From Mycobacterium simiae (lineage in GTDB: Bacteria; Actinomycetota; Actinomycetes; Mycobacteriales; Mycobacteriaceae), in the NCBI RefSeq assembly GCF_010727605.1, contig NZ_AP022568.1, forward strand, positions 682,001 to 746,000: a stretch of 64,000 nucleotides of DNA, given 5' to 3'. A model generated the notes under the pieces. It was not told the origin of the DNA, did no database searches, and saw only the letters and a program-made list of their open reading frames with translations. How positions within the stretch are numbered: the first letter of the stretch is position 1; the number at the start of each line of letters is the position of its first letter. Made by a program: the position numbers and the translations under genes. Positions 34,919 through 44,034 of the stretch are shown in pieces.

Positions 34919-35088
34919 CAGGCGACGTGCCGGTTAGGCACGACACAAGCTCGGCATCGCGGTCGCACAACGCGAATCACGGCACCCGTGCTCAATGTTT
35001 CGCTCGCCGGAACCCACAACGGACTCCGACCTTTCTCACAGCTTCGGTCAGCTGACGAGCAAGGTTCGTCGGCTACAGTCTGACCACT

Positions 35089-35541
35089 GTGAACGGGCAC
35101 GGTGGCAAGAACTTTCGGCGGTGGCAGCCCGCCATCGCGATTGTGGCGGCATTGAGCCTGTTCCTCAGTCTCGTCGCGGGTGATGCGTTGCGATCCCAGT
35201 TTTCCGCGGCCTCCCTCCCCGAACCTGCGGCCTGGTTACACGCCACCCCGGGCACCGAGGGCCACGCCGCGCAGCACGCACCCGATGGCAACGCGGCGGC
35301 GCACGTGCAACATGCGTCGTGGGGAGCGTCTCCCCCGCACAAGAAGCCGTTCCACAGCACCTGGATGACACACAGCCGGCCGGATACCTGGCCGCGCATG
35401 CAAACCGCGCTACTGTGGCCGGCACTCCCTGTTTCCTTTGCTAACAACACTTTTCACCCAGGCGGGGGTGGTGTCGGCCCGCCCCAGACCCAGCATCGCG
35501 ACCAGGACATTCTTGCCCTGAGCTGTATCGCTCGTCGCTGA
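35089..35541 (+). CDS. Small membrane-anchored or secreted His-rich protein, LpqS-like
   Basis: 150 residues from a GTG. An N-terminal signal/anchor (FRRWQPAIAIVAALSLFLSLVAG) is followed by a histidine-rich region (HATPGTEGHAAQHAPD, AAAHVQHASW, PPHKKPFHS), a short hydrophobic stretch and a C-terminus ending ALSCIARR. Layout and ending recall the copper-regulated lipoprotein LpqS, but there is no lipobox cysteine. A TACAGT (-10-like) lies 9 bp before the start, so the message could be leaderless. A perfect GTCAGCTGAC palindrome lies at 35047-35056. Metal binding in the envelope is a guess. Confidence 0.65.
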   Translation: MNGHGGKNFRRWQPAIAIVAALSLFLSLVAGDALRSQFSAASLPEPAAWLHATPGTEGHAAQHAPDGNAAAHVQHASWGASPPHKKPFHSTWMTHSRPDTWPRMQTALLWPALPVSFANNTFHPGGGGVGPPQTQHRDQDILALSCIARR

Positions 35542-35696
35542 TCCCACGCCACCAGCCGGTCGGCACGTCCCTTTGCCCCACGCGGCGGGTGAGGCCGTGC
35601 CGGTCAGCACCAAGGCAGTGGTCGTTCTCAGCATCGATGCTTTGAAGGGAAATTCATGTTTTCGTGTCATTCCGCCAGCAAAAGAGCGAGGTAGCA

Positions 35697-36650
35697 GTGG
35701 AGTTCGCAACGCTGCCACCGGAGACCAATTCCGCACGCATGTACACCGGCCCCGGCGCGAGATCGTTGATGGACGCCGCGATCGCCTGGGAGGGACTGTC
35801 CGGCCGGCTGCGCCGGGCAGCAGCGCAATACCGCGCGGTGATGGTGCCGACCCACGCCGCGGCGGCCTACGCCCGTTGGCTACAGGTTCTTGCCGAGCAT
35901 GCCGAACAGACCGCAGACCGGGCCAGGTCGGCCGCCTCGGCCTACGAGCTCGCCCTGGCCGCGACGGTGCATCCCTCGGCCGTCGCCGCCAACCGCAGCC
36001 TGCGAACATGGCTGGCGCAGACGAATCATCTGGCTCAAGCGAGCCCGGCGATCGCCGACGCCGAGGCCGACTACGACCAGATGTGGGCCCAGGACGCCGC
36101 CACCATGTATGCCTACGCCGCGTTCTCCGCCGAGGTGGTGACCGACGACCCCTTCCCGCCGCCGCCGGGGTCGGGTATCACACCGGACGACACACCAGGC
36201 AGCTGGGCGTTGACGTCCGCACCGGAGGTGGTCGCGACCGGCGGCCAGGTGCTTTCGGCGATCTGCGACACCCTGCATGCGCTGTCCACGTCGCCGCCAA
36301 CCGCGTTCGAAACTTCCCTCGCACCAGTGACCGTGCCGCTGTCCAAGTTGGCTTCCGTGTGCGGCCATTCGGATTTCGCAATCAACCGCCTCAGTCATCT
36401 GAACAAGCACGCGACGCTGGACAACGCGGCAGCCTTGCTCACGCAGCTGCCGCAGCGCATACGGGTCGCGAATGCGGCGACGGGCCTGAGACGCGCGACG
36501 TCCGTCGGCATCCTGTCGGTGCCGCGCGCCTGGATGGCCAGGACGCCAGAAACGGCCACCGCGCAGTGGCCGAGTGCCGTCAACACCGAGATGTGCTACC
36601 GATTCGCGAGTTCGCGGCGTACGAGTTCGCGGCGTCGACAATCGCCGTGA
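35697..36650 (+). CDS. PPE family protein, SVP subgroup
   Basis: 317 residues from the GTG at 35697, giving the standard beginning VEFATLPPETNSARMYTGPG with Pro-Pro-Glu at residues 7-9. The helical PPE domain covers about 170 residues (MYAYAAFSAEV typical). VGILSVPRAW near residue 285 matches the GxxSVPxxW motif of the SVP subgroup. No PE gene or ESX genes accompany it. The last 24 codons, rich in S and R, lie antisense to the amidotransferase gene and differ from usual PPE ends, so the original end may have been lost. PPE proteins are normally exported by type VII secretion. Confidence 0.9.
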   Translation: MEFATLPPETNSARMYTGPGARSLMDAAIAWEGLSGRLRRAAAQYRAVMVPTHAAAAYARWLQVLAEHAEQTADRARSAASAYELALAATVHPSAVAANRSLRTWLAQTNHLAQASPAIADAEADYDQMWAQDAATMYAYAAFSAEVVTDDPFPPPPGSGITPDDTPGSWALTSAPEVVATGGQVLSAICDTLHALSTSPPTAFETSLAPVTVPLSKLASVCGHSDFAINRLSHLNKHATLDNAAALLTQLPQRIRVANAATGLRRATSVGILSVPRAWMARTPETATAQWPSAVNTEMCYRFASSRRTSSRRRQSP

Positions 36651-37341
36651 ACAGGCGCAAGTCGTCGAGGAACTGTTCGGGATGCCACTGTACGGCGACG
36701 GCGAAGTGGGCACCCGGTACCTCCAGGCCCTCAACGACACCGTCGGCGTCCTGGGCGCTGACGATCAAGCCGGCGCCGACCTTGTCGACGGCTTGGTGGT
36801 GGTAACACCACGCGTCGGCGGATTCGCCCAGCAGCGCGGCCAGCCGGGTGCCGGGGACCGTGCGGACCGGCAGCTTGGTGAACCGGCCGTAGCCTGCGTG
36901 GTGACCGCGGTGGCCGAGCACATCGGGCAGATGCTGGTGCAGCGTCCCGCCGAACGCGACATTGAGCAGCTGAGTGCCGCGGCAGATACCCAGGACCGGT
37001 AGGCCGCGATCCAGCGCGCCGCGCAACAGTGCGAGCTCGAACGTGTCGCGCACGGTGCGCGGTGCGTCGGTCTTGGGATGCGGCTGCTGGCCGTAGGTCG
37101 CGGGGTCCAGGTCGTAGCCGCCCGTGATCACCAGCCCGTCCAGGCTGTCGAGCAGGCTCTCGACGATGTCGTCATCCACCGGTTGGGGCGGCAGCAGCAC
37201 CGCGACGCCACCGGACTTGATCACGCCCTCGAAATAGTTCGCGCCCAGATATCCGGCTGGGATGTCCCAGCCGTCGGACTGAATCTGCTCCAGATAACTG
37301 GTCAGACCGATGACGGGCCGACCGATCCCCGACGCGTTCAC
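36580..37341 (-). CDS. Class I glutamine amidotransferase, gamma-glutamyl-GABA hydrolase type (Rv2859c-like)
   Basis: 253 residues from a GTG. The nucleophile is in VLGICRGTQLLNVAFGG and the His-Glu pair in VAVQWHPEQFLDD; GLVITGGYDLDPATYG is the oxyanion region. This matches PuuD/peptidase C26 enzymes that hydrolyse gamma-glutamyl amines in polyamine breakdown. In M. tuberculosis the homologue Rv2859c is followed by glnA4, a glutamine-synthetase-like gamma-glutamyl ligase; that gene is absent here. It overlaps the 3' end of the PPE gene by 71 bp in opposite direction. Confidence 0.9.
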   Translation of the reverse strand: MNASGIGRPVIGLTSYLEQIQSDGWDIPAGYLGANYFEGVIKSGGVAVLLPPQPVDDDIVESLLDSLDGLVITGGYDLDPATYGQQPHPKTDAPRTVRDTFELALLRGALDRGLPVLGICRGTQLLNVAFGGTLHQHLPDVLGHRGHHAGYGRFTKLPVRTVPGTRLAALLGESADAWCYHHQAVDKVGAGLIVSAQDADGVVEGLEVPGAHFAVAVQWHPEQFLDDLRLFTAIVDAANSYAANSRIGSTSRC

Positions 37342-37435
37342 GCCGCACGCATCCTTTCCTTGACCGCGCGACCACGTTGTCGCCCAACGCTCGTCGCGAT
37401 TGCGCCGCGACCGTTGATGTTGGTTGACCCGGTTG

Positions 37436-37999
37436 TCACCAGGTGCTGGTACGCAAGACTATTTCGGCTGCCAGCTGCGCGGTCGACTCCTGCGGGTTGC
37501 GCCGCCCGAGCAGGTCCACCGTGCGGTAGTCCGCATACACGAACCGCTGGCTGTTGCTGGCCACGTCGCGTCCATTCGCGCTGCTGACCAGCACGGTGGT
37601 GCCGATCTCCACGGGTGGGCAGTGATCGTCGCGGACCTCGCCGTGAATGTCGGCCACTCGCGGATGTCCGCGATCGATGACCACCAGCCCGACGAACCGG
37701 CCCAACTTGGTCGCTGCCAGCTCCCAGGCGAGGTCGCCGCCCGCCCGGTCACCCACCACCACCGCCCAGCCGATGCCGAGGCCGTCGAGAATGCCGATCA
37801 CAGATTTGGGGGTCAGCCGGGGGTCGAGGCCGATGACGACGGTGCGAATGGACGCGGTGTGCAGCCGCTCGCACACCGCGTCGTATGCCGATAGCTCCCG
37901 CCGCTCGTCTCCGAGAATGACGACGACGACGCCGTTCTCGGGACCGGACACGCCGACGGGGACGGGAAACCCGTCGAGCGTGGTCATCATCGAGGGCAC
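37436..37999 (-). CDS. Alpha/beta-hydrolase-fold protein of unknown substrate
   Basis: 187 residues from a GTG (37997-37999); ATGs at 37990 and 37987 are alternatives. The order VVVVILGDERRELSAYDAVCERLH, IGWAVVVGDRAGGDLAWELA and GLVVIDRGHP follows an alpha/beta hydrolase core. The usual nucleophile elbow GxSxG is replaced by GDRAGG, so a serine nucleophile is missing; Asp may take that place (as in dehalogenases) or the protein may be inactive. It lies between the amidotransferase and cobQ in a variable stretch. Confidence 0.75.
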   Translation of the reverse strand: MPSMMTTLDGFPVPVGVSGPENGVVVVILGDERRELSAYDAVCERLHTASIRTVVIGLDPRLTPKSVIGILDGLGIGWAVVVGDRAGGDLAWELAATKLGRFVGLVVIDRGHPRVADIHGEVRDDHCPPVEIGTTVLVSSANGRDVASNSQRFVYADYRTVDLLGRRNPQESTAQLAAEIVLRTSTW

Positions 38000-38063
38000 T
38001 TACGCACGCTACAGCCAATACTGAGACCGCGCGAGGTCTCCTGGCTCTTTACCGCCGAAGCGG

Positions 38064-39566
38064 TCAGGGCCGCAGCCGGCTCGCGATACACGGTCGCGGG
38101 GGCGGCGGCCCGTCGAGCAGCCCGAGCACGCCGTCGAGGTCGAGGTGAGCCGCCAGCAGCTCGGCCACCAGATCCAGCTGAGCGTCCCGTCGCGCCGCGA
38201 CGTCGATGTCCTCGGCCACAACGAATCCCGGCCGTCCGGCCGCCGCGGCGACGACGCCGAGCCAGCCGCGGCGGAAGGCGTCGTTGTCCAGCAGGCCATG
38301 CCAGTGCGTGCCGAAGACCGCGTCCCGCTCGATGCCGTGCGGTTGGCCCTCAACCGCGAACCAGGCCGCCTCGTCGCAGCGGATCAGCCGACCGTGGTGG
38401 ATCTCGTATCCGCTCAGCGGCTGCTGCCAGCGCCGCACGGTTTTCTGCTCGGAAAACGCGACGTCGGCGTCCAGCAGCCCCAGGCCATCCACTTCCCCGC
38501 ACCTGGATTCCACCGTGTCCTCGATGCGCCGGCACAGCATCTGCAAGCCTCCGCAAATCCCGAGCACCGGCTTGCCCGCCCGGGCGTGGTCGGCGATCGC
38601 ATTGGCCAGGCCGCGCTCGCGCAACCAGTGCAGATCGGCGACGGTCGCCTTGCTGCCCGGGAGCACGACCAGGTCGCTGTCATGCAGGTCGGCCGGGTCG
38701 GTGATCCAGCGCACCAGCACGCCCGGCTCGCATGCCAGCGCCTCGATGTCGGTTGAGTTGGAGATTCGCGGTAGCCGGATGGCGGCCACCGTGAGCCACT
38801 CGCTGCCCCGCGGCGGCGCCGGCCGTCCCACCACGCGGTGGGCGACCACCGACAGCGAGTCCTCGGCGTCCAACCACAGGTCGTCGGCATAGGGCAGCAC
38901 CCCGTAGGTGGGTCGGCCGGTCAAATCGGCGAGCTGCCGCAGGCCCGGCTCCAGCAGCGCGGGGTCGCCGCGGAACTTGTTGACGACAAAACCCGCGATC
39001 AGCGCCTGGTCGTCGGGTTCGAGCACCGCGACCGTCCCGAACAGGTGGGCCAACAGGCCGCCGCGATCGATGTCGCCCACCAGGATCACCGGCAGGTTTG
39101 CCGGCCTGGCCAGACCCATGTTGGCTAGATCGGTTGCCCGCAGGTTGATTTCGGCCGGAGAGCCGGCCCCTTCACAGATCACCACGTCGAATTCTGTACG
39201 CAGCGCCGCTAAATCGTCCGCGACGATATTGGCCAGCCGATCACGATGCTCGAAATAGCTTGTCGCGCTCACGGAATTGGCGACGCGCCCCCGGACGACC
39301 AGCTGCGAGGTGCGGTCACTGCCGGGTTTGAGCAGGATCGGGTTGAACCGGATACTGGGCTCGAGGCCCGCCGCCCTGGCCTGAATTGCCTGAGCCCGGC
39401 CGATTTCGCCACCCTCGACGGTGACCGCGGAATTGTTCGACATGTTCTGCGCTTTGAACGGCGCTACCCGAATACCCTTGTGCGCCAACAACCGACATAG
39501 CCCCGCGACCACCATGGATTTGCCGGCGTCGGAGCTGGTGCCCGCGACCAGCAGCGCCCCGGTCAA
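38064..39566 (-). CDS. cobQ: Cobyric acid synthase
   Basis: About 500 residues from a TTG at 39564-39566, eight bases after the mapB stop; the longer frame runs into mapB. The P-loop is [19 protein letters not shown], then [33 protein letters not shown] and [18 protein letters not shown]. The C-terminal glutamine amidotransferase half has the nucleophile in [17 protein letters not shown] and the His in [12 protein letters not shown]. It amidates four corrin side chains to give cobyric acid. The TTG start is the weakest point. It forms a two-gene unit with mapB, away from the cysG-cobB-cobO group at 7-10 kb. Confidence 0.9.
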   Translation of the reverse strand: MTGALLVAGTSSDAGKSMVVAGLCRLLAHKGIRVAPFKAQNMSNNSAVTVEGGEIGRAQAIQARAAGLEPSIRFNPILLKPGSDRTSQLVVRGRVANSVSATSYFEHRDRLANIVADDLAALRTEFDVVICEGAGSPAEINLRATDLANMGLARPANLPVILVGDIDRGGLLAHLFGTVAVLEPDDQALIAGFVVNKFRGDPALLEPGLRQLADLTGRPTYGVLPYADDLWLDAEDSLSVVAHRVVGRPAPPRGSEWLTVAAIRLPRISNSTDIEALACEPGVLVRWITDPADLHDSDLVVLPGSKATVADLHWLRERGLANAIADHARAGKPVLGICGGLQMLCRRIEDTVESRCGEVDGLGLLDADVAFSEQKTVRRWQQPLSGYEIHHGRLIRCDEAAWFAVEGQPHGIERDAVFGTHWHGLLDNDAFRRGWLGVVAAAAGRPGFVVAEDIDVAARRDAQLDLVAELLAAHLDLDGVLGLLDGPPPPRPCIASRLRP

Positions 39567-39574
39567 CGGTTCAC

Positions 39575-40432
39575 TTAGATGGAGGTGAGGATCTCGACGC
39601 CGGTGTCGGTGACCAGCAGGGTGTGCTCGAACTGGGCGGTCCACTTGCGATCCTTGGTGACCACCGTCCAGCCGTCGTCCCAGATTTCGTAGTCCAGGCC
39701 GCCGAGGTTGATCATCGGCTCGATGGTGAACGTCATGCCGGGCTGAATCTCGGTGGTGACCGACGGCTGGTCGTAGTGCAGCACCACCAGCCCGTTGTGG
39801 AACGTGGTGCCGATGCCGTGGCCGGTGAAATCACGAACTACGTTGTACCCGAACCGGTTTGCGTATGCCTCGATGACGCGGCCGACGACCGACAGGGCGC
39901 GGCCGGGTTTGACGGCGTTGATCGCCCGCATGGTGGCTTCGCGGGTGCGCTCCACCAGCAGGCGATGTTCTTCGGAGACGTCGCCGGCCAAGAAGGTCGC
40001 GTTGGTGTCGCCGTGCACCCCGTCGATGTAGGCGGTGACGTCGATGTTGACGATGTCGCCGTTCTCGATCACCGTCGAGTCGGGGATACCGTGGCAGATG
40101 ACCTCGTTCAGCGATGTGCAGCAGGACTTCGGATACCCCTTGTAGCCCAGCGTCGACGGGTAGGCGCCGTGATCGATCATGTACTCGTGCGCGATCCGGT
40201 CGAGCTCGTCGGTGGTCACGCCCGGCGCGACCGCCTTGCCCGCCTCGTGCAACGCACCGGCCGCGATCCGGCCGGCAATGCGCATCTTCTCGATGACCTC
40301 CGGCGTCTGCACCCACGGCTCGGTGCCTTCCTTGGCAGTCGGCTTGCCGACATACTCCGGACGTGGGATGCGGCTGGGCACCGGCAGAGTCGGCGACACC
40401 ACCCCGGGCGATAGCGCGGTGCGAACAGGCAT
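39575..40432 (-). CDS. mapB: Methionine aminopeptidase, type I with N-terminal extension
   Basis: 285 residues, identical in length to M. tuberculosis MapB (Rv2861c). An N-terminal extension of about 40 residues with a SH3-binding-like Pro segment ([13 protein letters not shown]) precedes the pita-bread fold. Metal ligands lie in [19 protein letters not shown] (two Asp), [14 protein letters not shown] (His), [11 protein letters not shown] (Glu) and [11 protein letters not shown] (Glu). It removes initiator methionine. cobQ follows on the same strand after 8 bp. Confidence 0.96.
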   Translation of the reverse strand: MPVRTALSPGVVSPTLPVPSRIPRPEYVGKPTAKEGTEPWVQTPEVIEKMRIAGRIAAGALHEAGKAVAPGVTTDELDRIAHEYMIDHGAYPSTLGYKGYPKSCCTSLNEVICHGIPDSTVIENGDIVNIDVTAYIDGVHGDTNATFLAGDVSEEHRLLVERTREATMRAINAVKPGRALSVVGRVIEAYANRFGYNVVRDFTGHGIGTTFHNGLVVLHYDQPSVTTEIQPGMTFTIEPMINLGGLDYEIWDDGWTVVTKDRKWTAQFEHTLLVTDTGVEILTSI

Positions 40433-40503
40433 GGCGCCAGCTTAATCGCCGCAGCTCGGCCCTGAACACGCTCGGGCCGGCGACCCAGCCAAGCCGGACC
40501 GGA

Positions 40504-41088
40504 TCAGGCGCCGCGGCGGGGCAGAATCGAGCGCCGCGGGCCCCGGATGGTCACCGAGCCGCAGATCACCCGCCCAGTCAGCACGACGTGCGGCCTGCCT
40601 TCGCCGGGCGCATCCTTGCGGCGATCGCGGGCGCTGCCGCCATACACCTCGACGTCGTCGATCGAGGCACTGGCGCCGTCGGGCAGCCAGATGTCGACCG
40701 AACCGAAGCGCACGTCGAGTTCCACCACCACCACCGGCCCGGCGAAACGGGCCTTGGTGAGCTCGAGTTTGACCGATCCCAGCCGGCGGACCAGCGCCAA
40801 CCGGGTCGGTACCGTCCATTCGCCGTGCCGCCGCAACGAGCCGGCCCAGCCCCGCAACTCGACCCGGTCGGCCGCCGAGGTGACGATCGCGCCCGGCCCG
40901 GGCAGGTCGCCGACCAGACCGGCCAGCTCGCCTTGGGTGCGCGCGTAGGACACTTGCGAGGATCGCTGTTCGAACTCGTCGATATCGATCAGCCCGAGCG
41001 CAACCGCATTGTGCAGTCGCCGCATCGTGCCGTTACGGTCCGCATCGGAGACGCGCAATGTCACCATGTCGCCGCCGGAATCCGTCAT
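40504..41088 (-). CDS. DUF1707 (SHOCT-like) protein with beta-rich C-terminal domain (Rv2862c-like)
   Basis: 194 residues. The N-terminal RVSDADRNGTMRRLHNAV followed by GLIDIDEFEQRSSQ and YARTQGELAGLVGDLP is the DUF1707 fold common in actinobacteria. After a linker, the C-terminal half (VELDVRFGSVDIWLPDGAS, GRVICGSVTIRGP) resembles the LiaF-like cell-wall-active domain, a right-handed beta structure. No membrane segment is predicted, so it is probably cytoplasmic. It may respond to envelope stress; that is inferred from the family. Confidence 0.85.
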   Translation of the reverse strand: MTDSGGDMVTLRVSDADRNGTMRRLHNAVALGLIDIDEFEQRSSQVSYARTQGELAGLVGDLPGPGAIVTSAADRVELRGWAGSLRRHGEWTVPTRLALVRRLGSVKLELTKARFAGPVVVVELDVRFGSVDIWLPDGASASIDDVEVYGGSARDRRKDAPGEGRPHVVLTGRVICGSVTIRGPRRSILPRRGA

Positions 41089-41131
41089 GTTCGCAAATTT
41101 ACCGCTGTTGCGGACACCGCGATCGGGCGTT

Positions 41132-42961
41132 TCAGGTCAGGTAGCCGGGCGGCATCGACTCGAACATGAATTTGGTCATCCGGACCGCCCATTCCGAGCT
41201 GCCGCCCCCGACGATCAGCGCCGCGAAGGCCAGGTCGCCGCGGTAGCCGGCGAACCACGAGTGCGATCCGCCCGGGAACTCGGCCTCACCGGTTTTCCCG
41301 TAGATCTCGCCGCAGCCATTGATCTCCTTGGCCGTCCCGTTCGTCACCACCAGCCGCATCATCGGCCGCAGCGCGTCGATGACCTTCGGACTCACCGGGG
41401 TGGTGTCCCCCTCGACCGAGGTCGGCCGGCCCGCAATCAATTGCGGCACCGGGGTTTTCCCGGCGGCGACGGTGGCGGCCACCAGGGCCATGCCGAACGG
41501 GCTGGCCAGCACGCGGCCCTGGCCGAAGCCGTCCTCGGTGCGTTCGGCGAGGTCGACCGTCGGCGGAACGGATCCGGTGACCGTGGTGATTCCGTCCACC
41601 GTGTAGTCCAGCCCGATGCCGTACTGGGAGGCCGTCTGGGTCAGGCCGCGCGGCGGCATCTTGCTGCTCAGCTCGGCGAACGTGGTGTTGCATGAGCTGG
41701 CGAACGCGCGCGACATGGACACCACGCCGAGGTCGAATCCGCCGTAGTTGGGAATGGTGCGGTGCCCGATGTCGAGGTGGCCCGGGCAGCCGACCATCGA
41801 GTTGGGGGTGGCCATGTCCCGGTCGACGGCCGCCCCGGCGGTGATCATCTTGAACGTCGACCCGGGCGGGAACAGGCCGTTGGTCGCGGGCAGGCCGTCC
41901 GCGTCGGCCGCACCGTTCTGGGCGACGGCCAGGATCTGCCCCGTCGACGGCTTGATCGCGACGATCATCGCCTTGCCGCCCTTGTTGTCCACCGCGCGTT
42001 GGGCAGCGTTCTGCACCACCCGGTCCAGCGTGATCGTCACCGAAGGTGCCGGCGATCCCTCGACCTCGTGCAGCACCGCGACGTCGACGTTGTTCTGATT
42101 GACGCTGACCACCCGCCAGCCCGCCTGGCCGTCGAGTTCGTCGATCACGGCCTTCTTGACCTCGTTGACCACGGCCGGCGCGAAACGCGGGTCGGTGGCC
42201 AACATGTCGGCTTGCGGTGTGACGACGATCCCGGGCAGCCGCCCGATCACCGGGAAGACCTTGTCGTTGTCCGCCGGCAGCAGGGTGACGCCCAGATCCA
42301 CTTGGTGCGGTGTCGAGCTAGCTTCCTCGGCCAGCAGCTGCGGGTCGGTCAGCGCGTCGTTGAACGGCCGCAATACGTCGACGATCGAGTGGGTGGTGAA
42401 GCTCAGCGACTGCGGCGGTCCGGCCTTGCTGGCGTCGAGCGTGTAGTGGTAACGGAAGCCGGGCGTCAGCACGTCGCTGCCGCCGAGCTCATTCACCGAG
42501 GCCCGCCGCGGGCGGTCGGCCCGCAGCGCGAATGTCTGATGCTCGCCGAGCCGGGGATGCAGGTCGTTGGGCGCCCAACGGACCTCCCAGCGCCCCTCGT
42601 CGCGGGCCATTCGCAGCTGGCCGTCATAGCTCCAGGTGCGGTTCTTCGGCAGGTGCCAGGTGAAGCGGTAGCTGATCATGCCGGTGTCCTCGGCGTATTT
42701 GGAGCTGAGGACCTGGGCGTCCAGATGCGTGGCCTGCAACCCGGCCCACGCCGCATTGAGCGCCTCGCGCGCCTCGTTGGGGCTGTCGCTGAGCTGGGCG
42801 GCCGTCGCGGTATCGCCGACGCCCAGCGCGCGGAAGAACTTCTCCGCGGCCGGACCGGGGCCGTCGGGCCGCGGCGTGCAGCCGGACAACGCGACCGAGG
42901 CGACGAGCAGCACTCCGACGACAACCGATGCAGCTGATGCTGCTGAGGTTTTTGTGACCAT
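41132..42961 (-). CDS. Penicillin-binding lipoprotein (class B transpeptidase, PBP-lipo)
   Basis: 609 residues (603 in Rv2864c). The signal peptide ends in a lipobox VASVALSGC, so it is anchored outside the membrane. An NTF2-like MecA-N domain covers residues 35-150, a dimerisation domain 160-310, and the transpeptidase domain follows. Active-site motifs are FPPGSTFKMITAG (SxxK), ASSCNTTF (SxN) and IYGKTGEAEFPG (KTG), all intact. It cross-links peptidoglycan and is a beta-lactam target. Gene order next to the Rv2867c-like gene and ispG is conserved. Confidence 0.94.
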   Translation of the reverse strand: MVTKTSAASAASVVVGVLLVASVALSGCTPRPDGPGPAAEKFFRALGVGDTATAAQLSDSPNEAREALNAAWAGLQATHLDAQVLSSKYAEDTGMISYRFTWHLPKNRTWSYDGQLRMARDEGRWEVRWAPNDLHPRLGEHQTFALRADRPRRASVNELGGSDVLTPGFRYHYTLDASKAGPPQSLSFTTHSIVDVLRPFNDALTDPQLLAEEASSTPHQVDLGVTLLPADNDKVFPVIGRLPGIVVTPQADMLATDPRFAPAVVNEVKKAVIDELDGQAGWRVVSVNQNNVDVAVLHEVEGSPAPSVTITLDRVVQNAAQRAVDNKGGKAMIVAIKPSTGQILAVAQNGAADADGLPATNGLFPPGSTFKMITAGAAVDRDMATPNSMVGCPGHLDIGHRTIPNYGGFDLGVVSMSRAFASSCNTTFAELSSKMPPRGLTQTASQYGIGLDYTVDGITTVTGSVPPTVDLAERTEDGFGQGRVLASPFGMALVAATVAAGKTPVPQLIAGRPTSVEGDTTPVSPKVIDALRPMMRLVVTNGTAKEINGCGEIYGKTGEAEFPGGSHSWFAGYRGDLAFAALIVGGGSSEWAVRMTKFMFESMPPGYLT

Positions 42962-43056
42962 CGGTGCTGATGTTAGAACCGAGGCGTACGCCGCGGCGCC
43001 GACACACCGAGACCGAACCGTGATGTAACGCGTCCGACACCAGTTGTGACCGCATT

Positions 43057-43105
43057 GCCCGGCCCGCCGGGCGCCGGCCGGTGAGTGCCCGGCGAGGCGG
43101 GCACT
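43057..43105 (-). terminator. Tandem hairpins downstream of the Rv2867c-like gene
   Basis: Two stem-loops lie in the 162-bp gap between the GNAT gene and the penicillin-binding lipoprotein gene. AGTGCCCG (43084-43091) pairs with CGGGCACT (43098-43105) around six bases, and GCCCGGC (43057-43063) pairs with GCCGGGC (43066-43072). They start about 18 bp after the GNAT stop. There is no T-run, as is common for mycobacterial terminators, so this is a tentative call. Confidence 0.4.
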
Positions 43106-43123
43106 GGCACCGGAGACGGGCAG

Positions 43124-43978
43124 TTAGTCGAGCAGCACCGTGGCGAACGTCCCGACCTCGGCGAAACCCACCCGCGCGTAAGCGGCACGGGCCACGGTGT
43201 TGAAGTCGTTCACGTACAGGCTGGCGATGCGCCCGCTGCCGATGATCACCGCGGCCAGCATCGCGGTCCCACGGGCGCCCAAGCCCATGCCGCGCCACTC
43301 CGGATGCACCCACACGCCCTGGATCTGTCCGACGCCGGGCGATTGCGAACCCACCTCGGCCTTGAAGACGACCCGGCCCTGCTCGAAACGGGCCCAGGCC
43401 CGCCCAGCGGCGATCAGGCTGGCCACCCGGCGGCGATAGCCGCGGCCGCCGTCGCCGAGTCGCGGGTCGATGCCGACCTCGCCGATGAACATGTCCACCG
43501 CGGCCACCAGATAGGCGTCCAGCTCCTCGGGTCGCACCTGGCGCACCTCGGGGTCGAGCTCACACATCGGGTGCTTGTCCAGCGCCATCAGCGGCTGGCG
43601 TTCACGGACGTCGCGCGCCGGCCCCCACGCGGTTTCCAAGCGCTCCCACATCGGCAGGACCAGGCTGGCTCGGCCGACCAGGGACGAGCAACGTCGGGTG
43701 CCGCTCATCGCCTCGTCGGCAAACGCATTGAGGTCCGCGGGCAGCCCGCGCAGCGGAATCAGATTGGCCCCGGCGAAGCACAGCGACTCGTCGGCGCCGC
43801 GACGGGTCCACAGCTCGCCGCCGATCGCGCCCGGGTCGATCCCGTAGTCCGCGACGCGAGAAGCCACCATGCAGGACCCGATCGGGTCTTCGTCCAATAC
43901 CCGCCACACCGCGGCGGCGTCGCGCACCACGGACACCCGTCTATCGCCGACCAGGCGGAAAAGCGGCGGAGCCGACAT
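43124..43978 (-). CDS. GNAT-family acetyltransferase (Rv2867c-like)
   Basis: 284 residues, the same as Rv2867c. The C-terminal GNAT core has VWVHPEWRGMGLGARGTAMLAAV, the acetyl-CoA loop (R-G-x-G-L-G), and YVNDFNTVARAAYARVGF. The N-terminal 130 residues form a second, degenerate domain (DUF4081 type). In M. tuberculosis the toxin-antitoxin pair relFG (Rv2865-2866) lies next to it; here only 162 bp with hairpins are present. Substrate unknown. Confidence 0.9.
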   Translation of the reverse strand: MSAPPLFRLVGDRRVSVVRDAAAVWRVLDEDPIGSCMVASRVADYGIDPGAIGGELWTRRGADESLCFAGANLIPLRGLPADLNAFADEAMSGTRRCSSLVGRASLVLPMWERLETAWGPARDVRERQPLMALDKHPMCELDPEVRQVRPEELDAYLVAAVDMFIGEVGIDPRLGDGGRGYRRRVASLIAAGRAWARFEQGRVVFKAEVGSQSPGVGQIQGVWVHPEWRGMGLGARGTAMLAAVIIGSGRIASLYVNDFNTVARAAYARVGFAEVGTFATVLLD

Positions 43979-44034
43979 CTGGCGAACTCTCTGTGGTGCG
44001 AACCGACGGTCAGTAAAAGTGAAAGAGGTCCTTC

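Noticed and set aside
34929..34941. TGCCGGTTAGGCA as a copper (RicR/CsoR) site before the His-rich gene
   Set aside because: Arms are only four bases (TGCC/GGCA) and do not match the known TACCC-N5-GGGTA pattern.
42962..43123. relFG toxin-antitoxin genes next to the Rv2867c-like gene
   Set aside because: Only 162 bp with hairpins are present; no open frame with RelB/RelE features.
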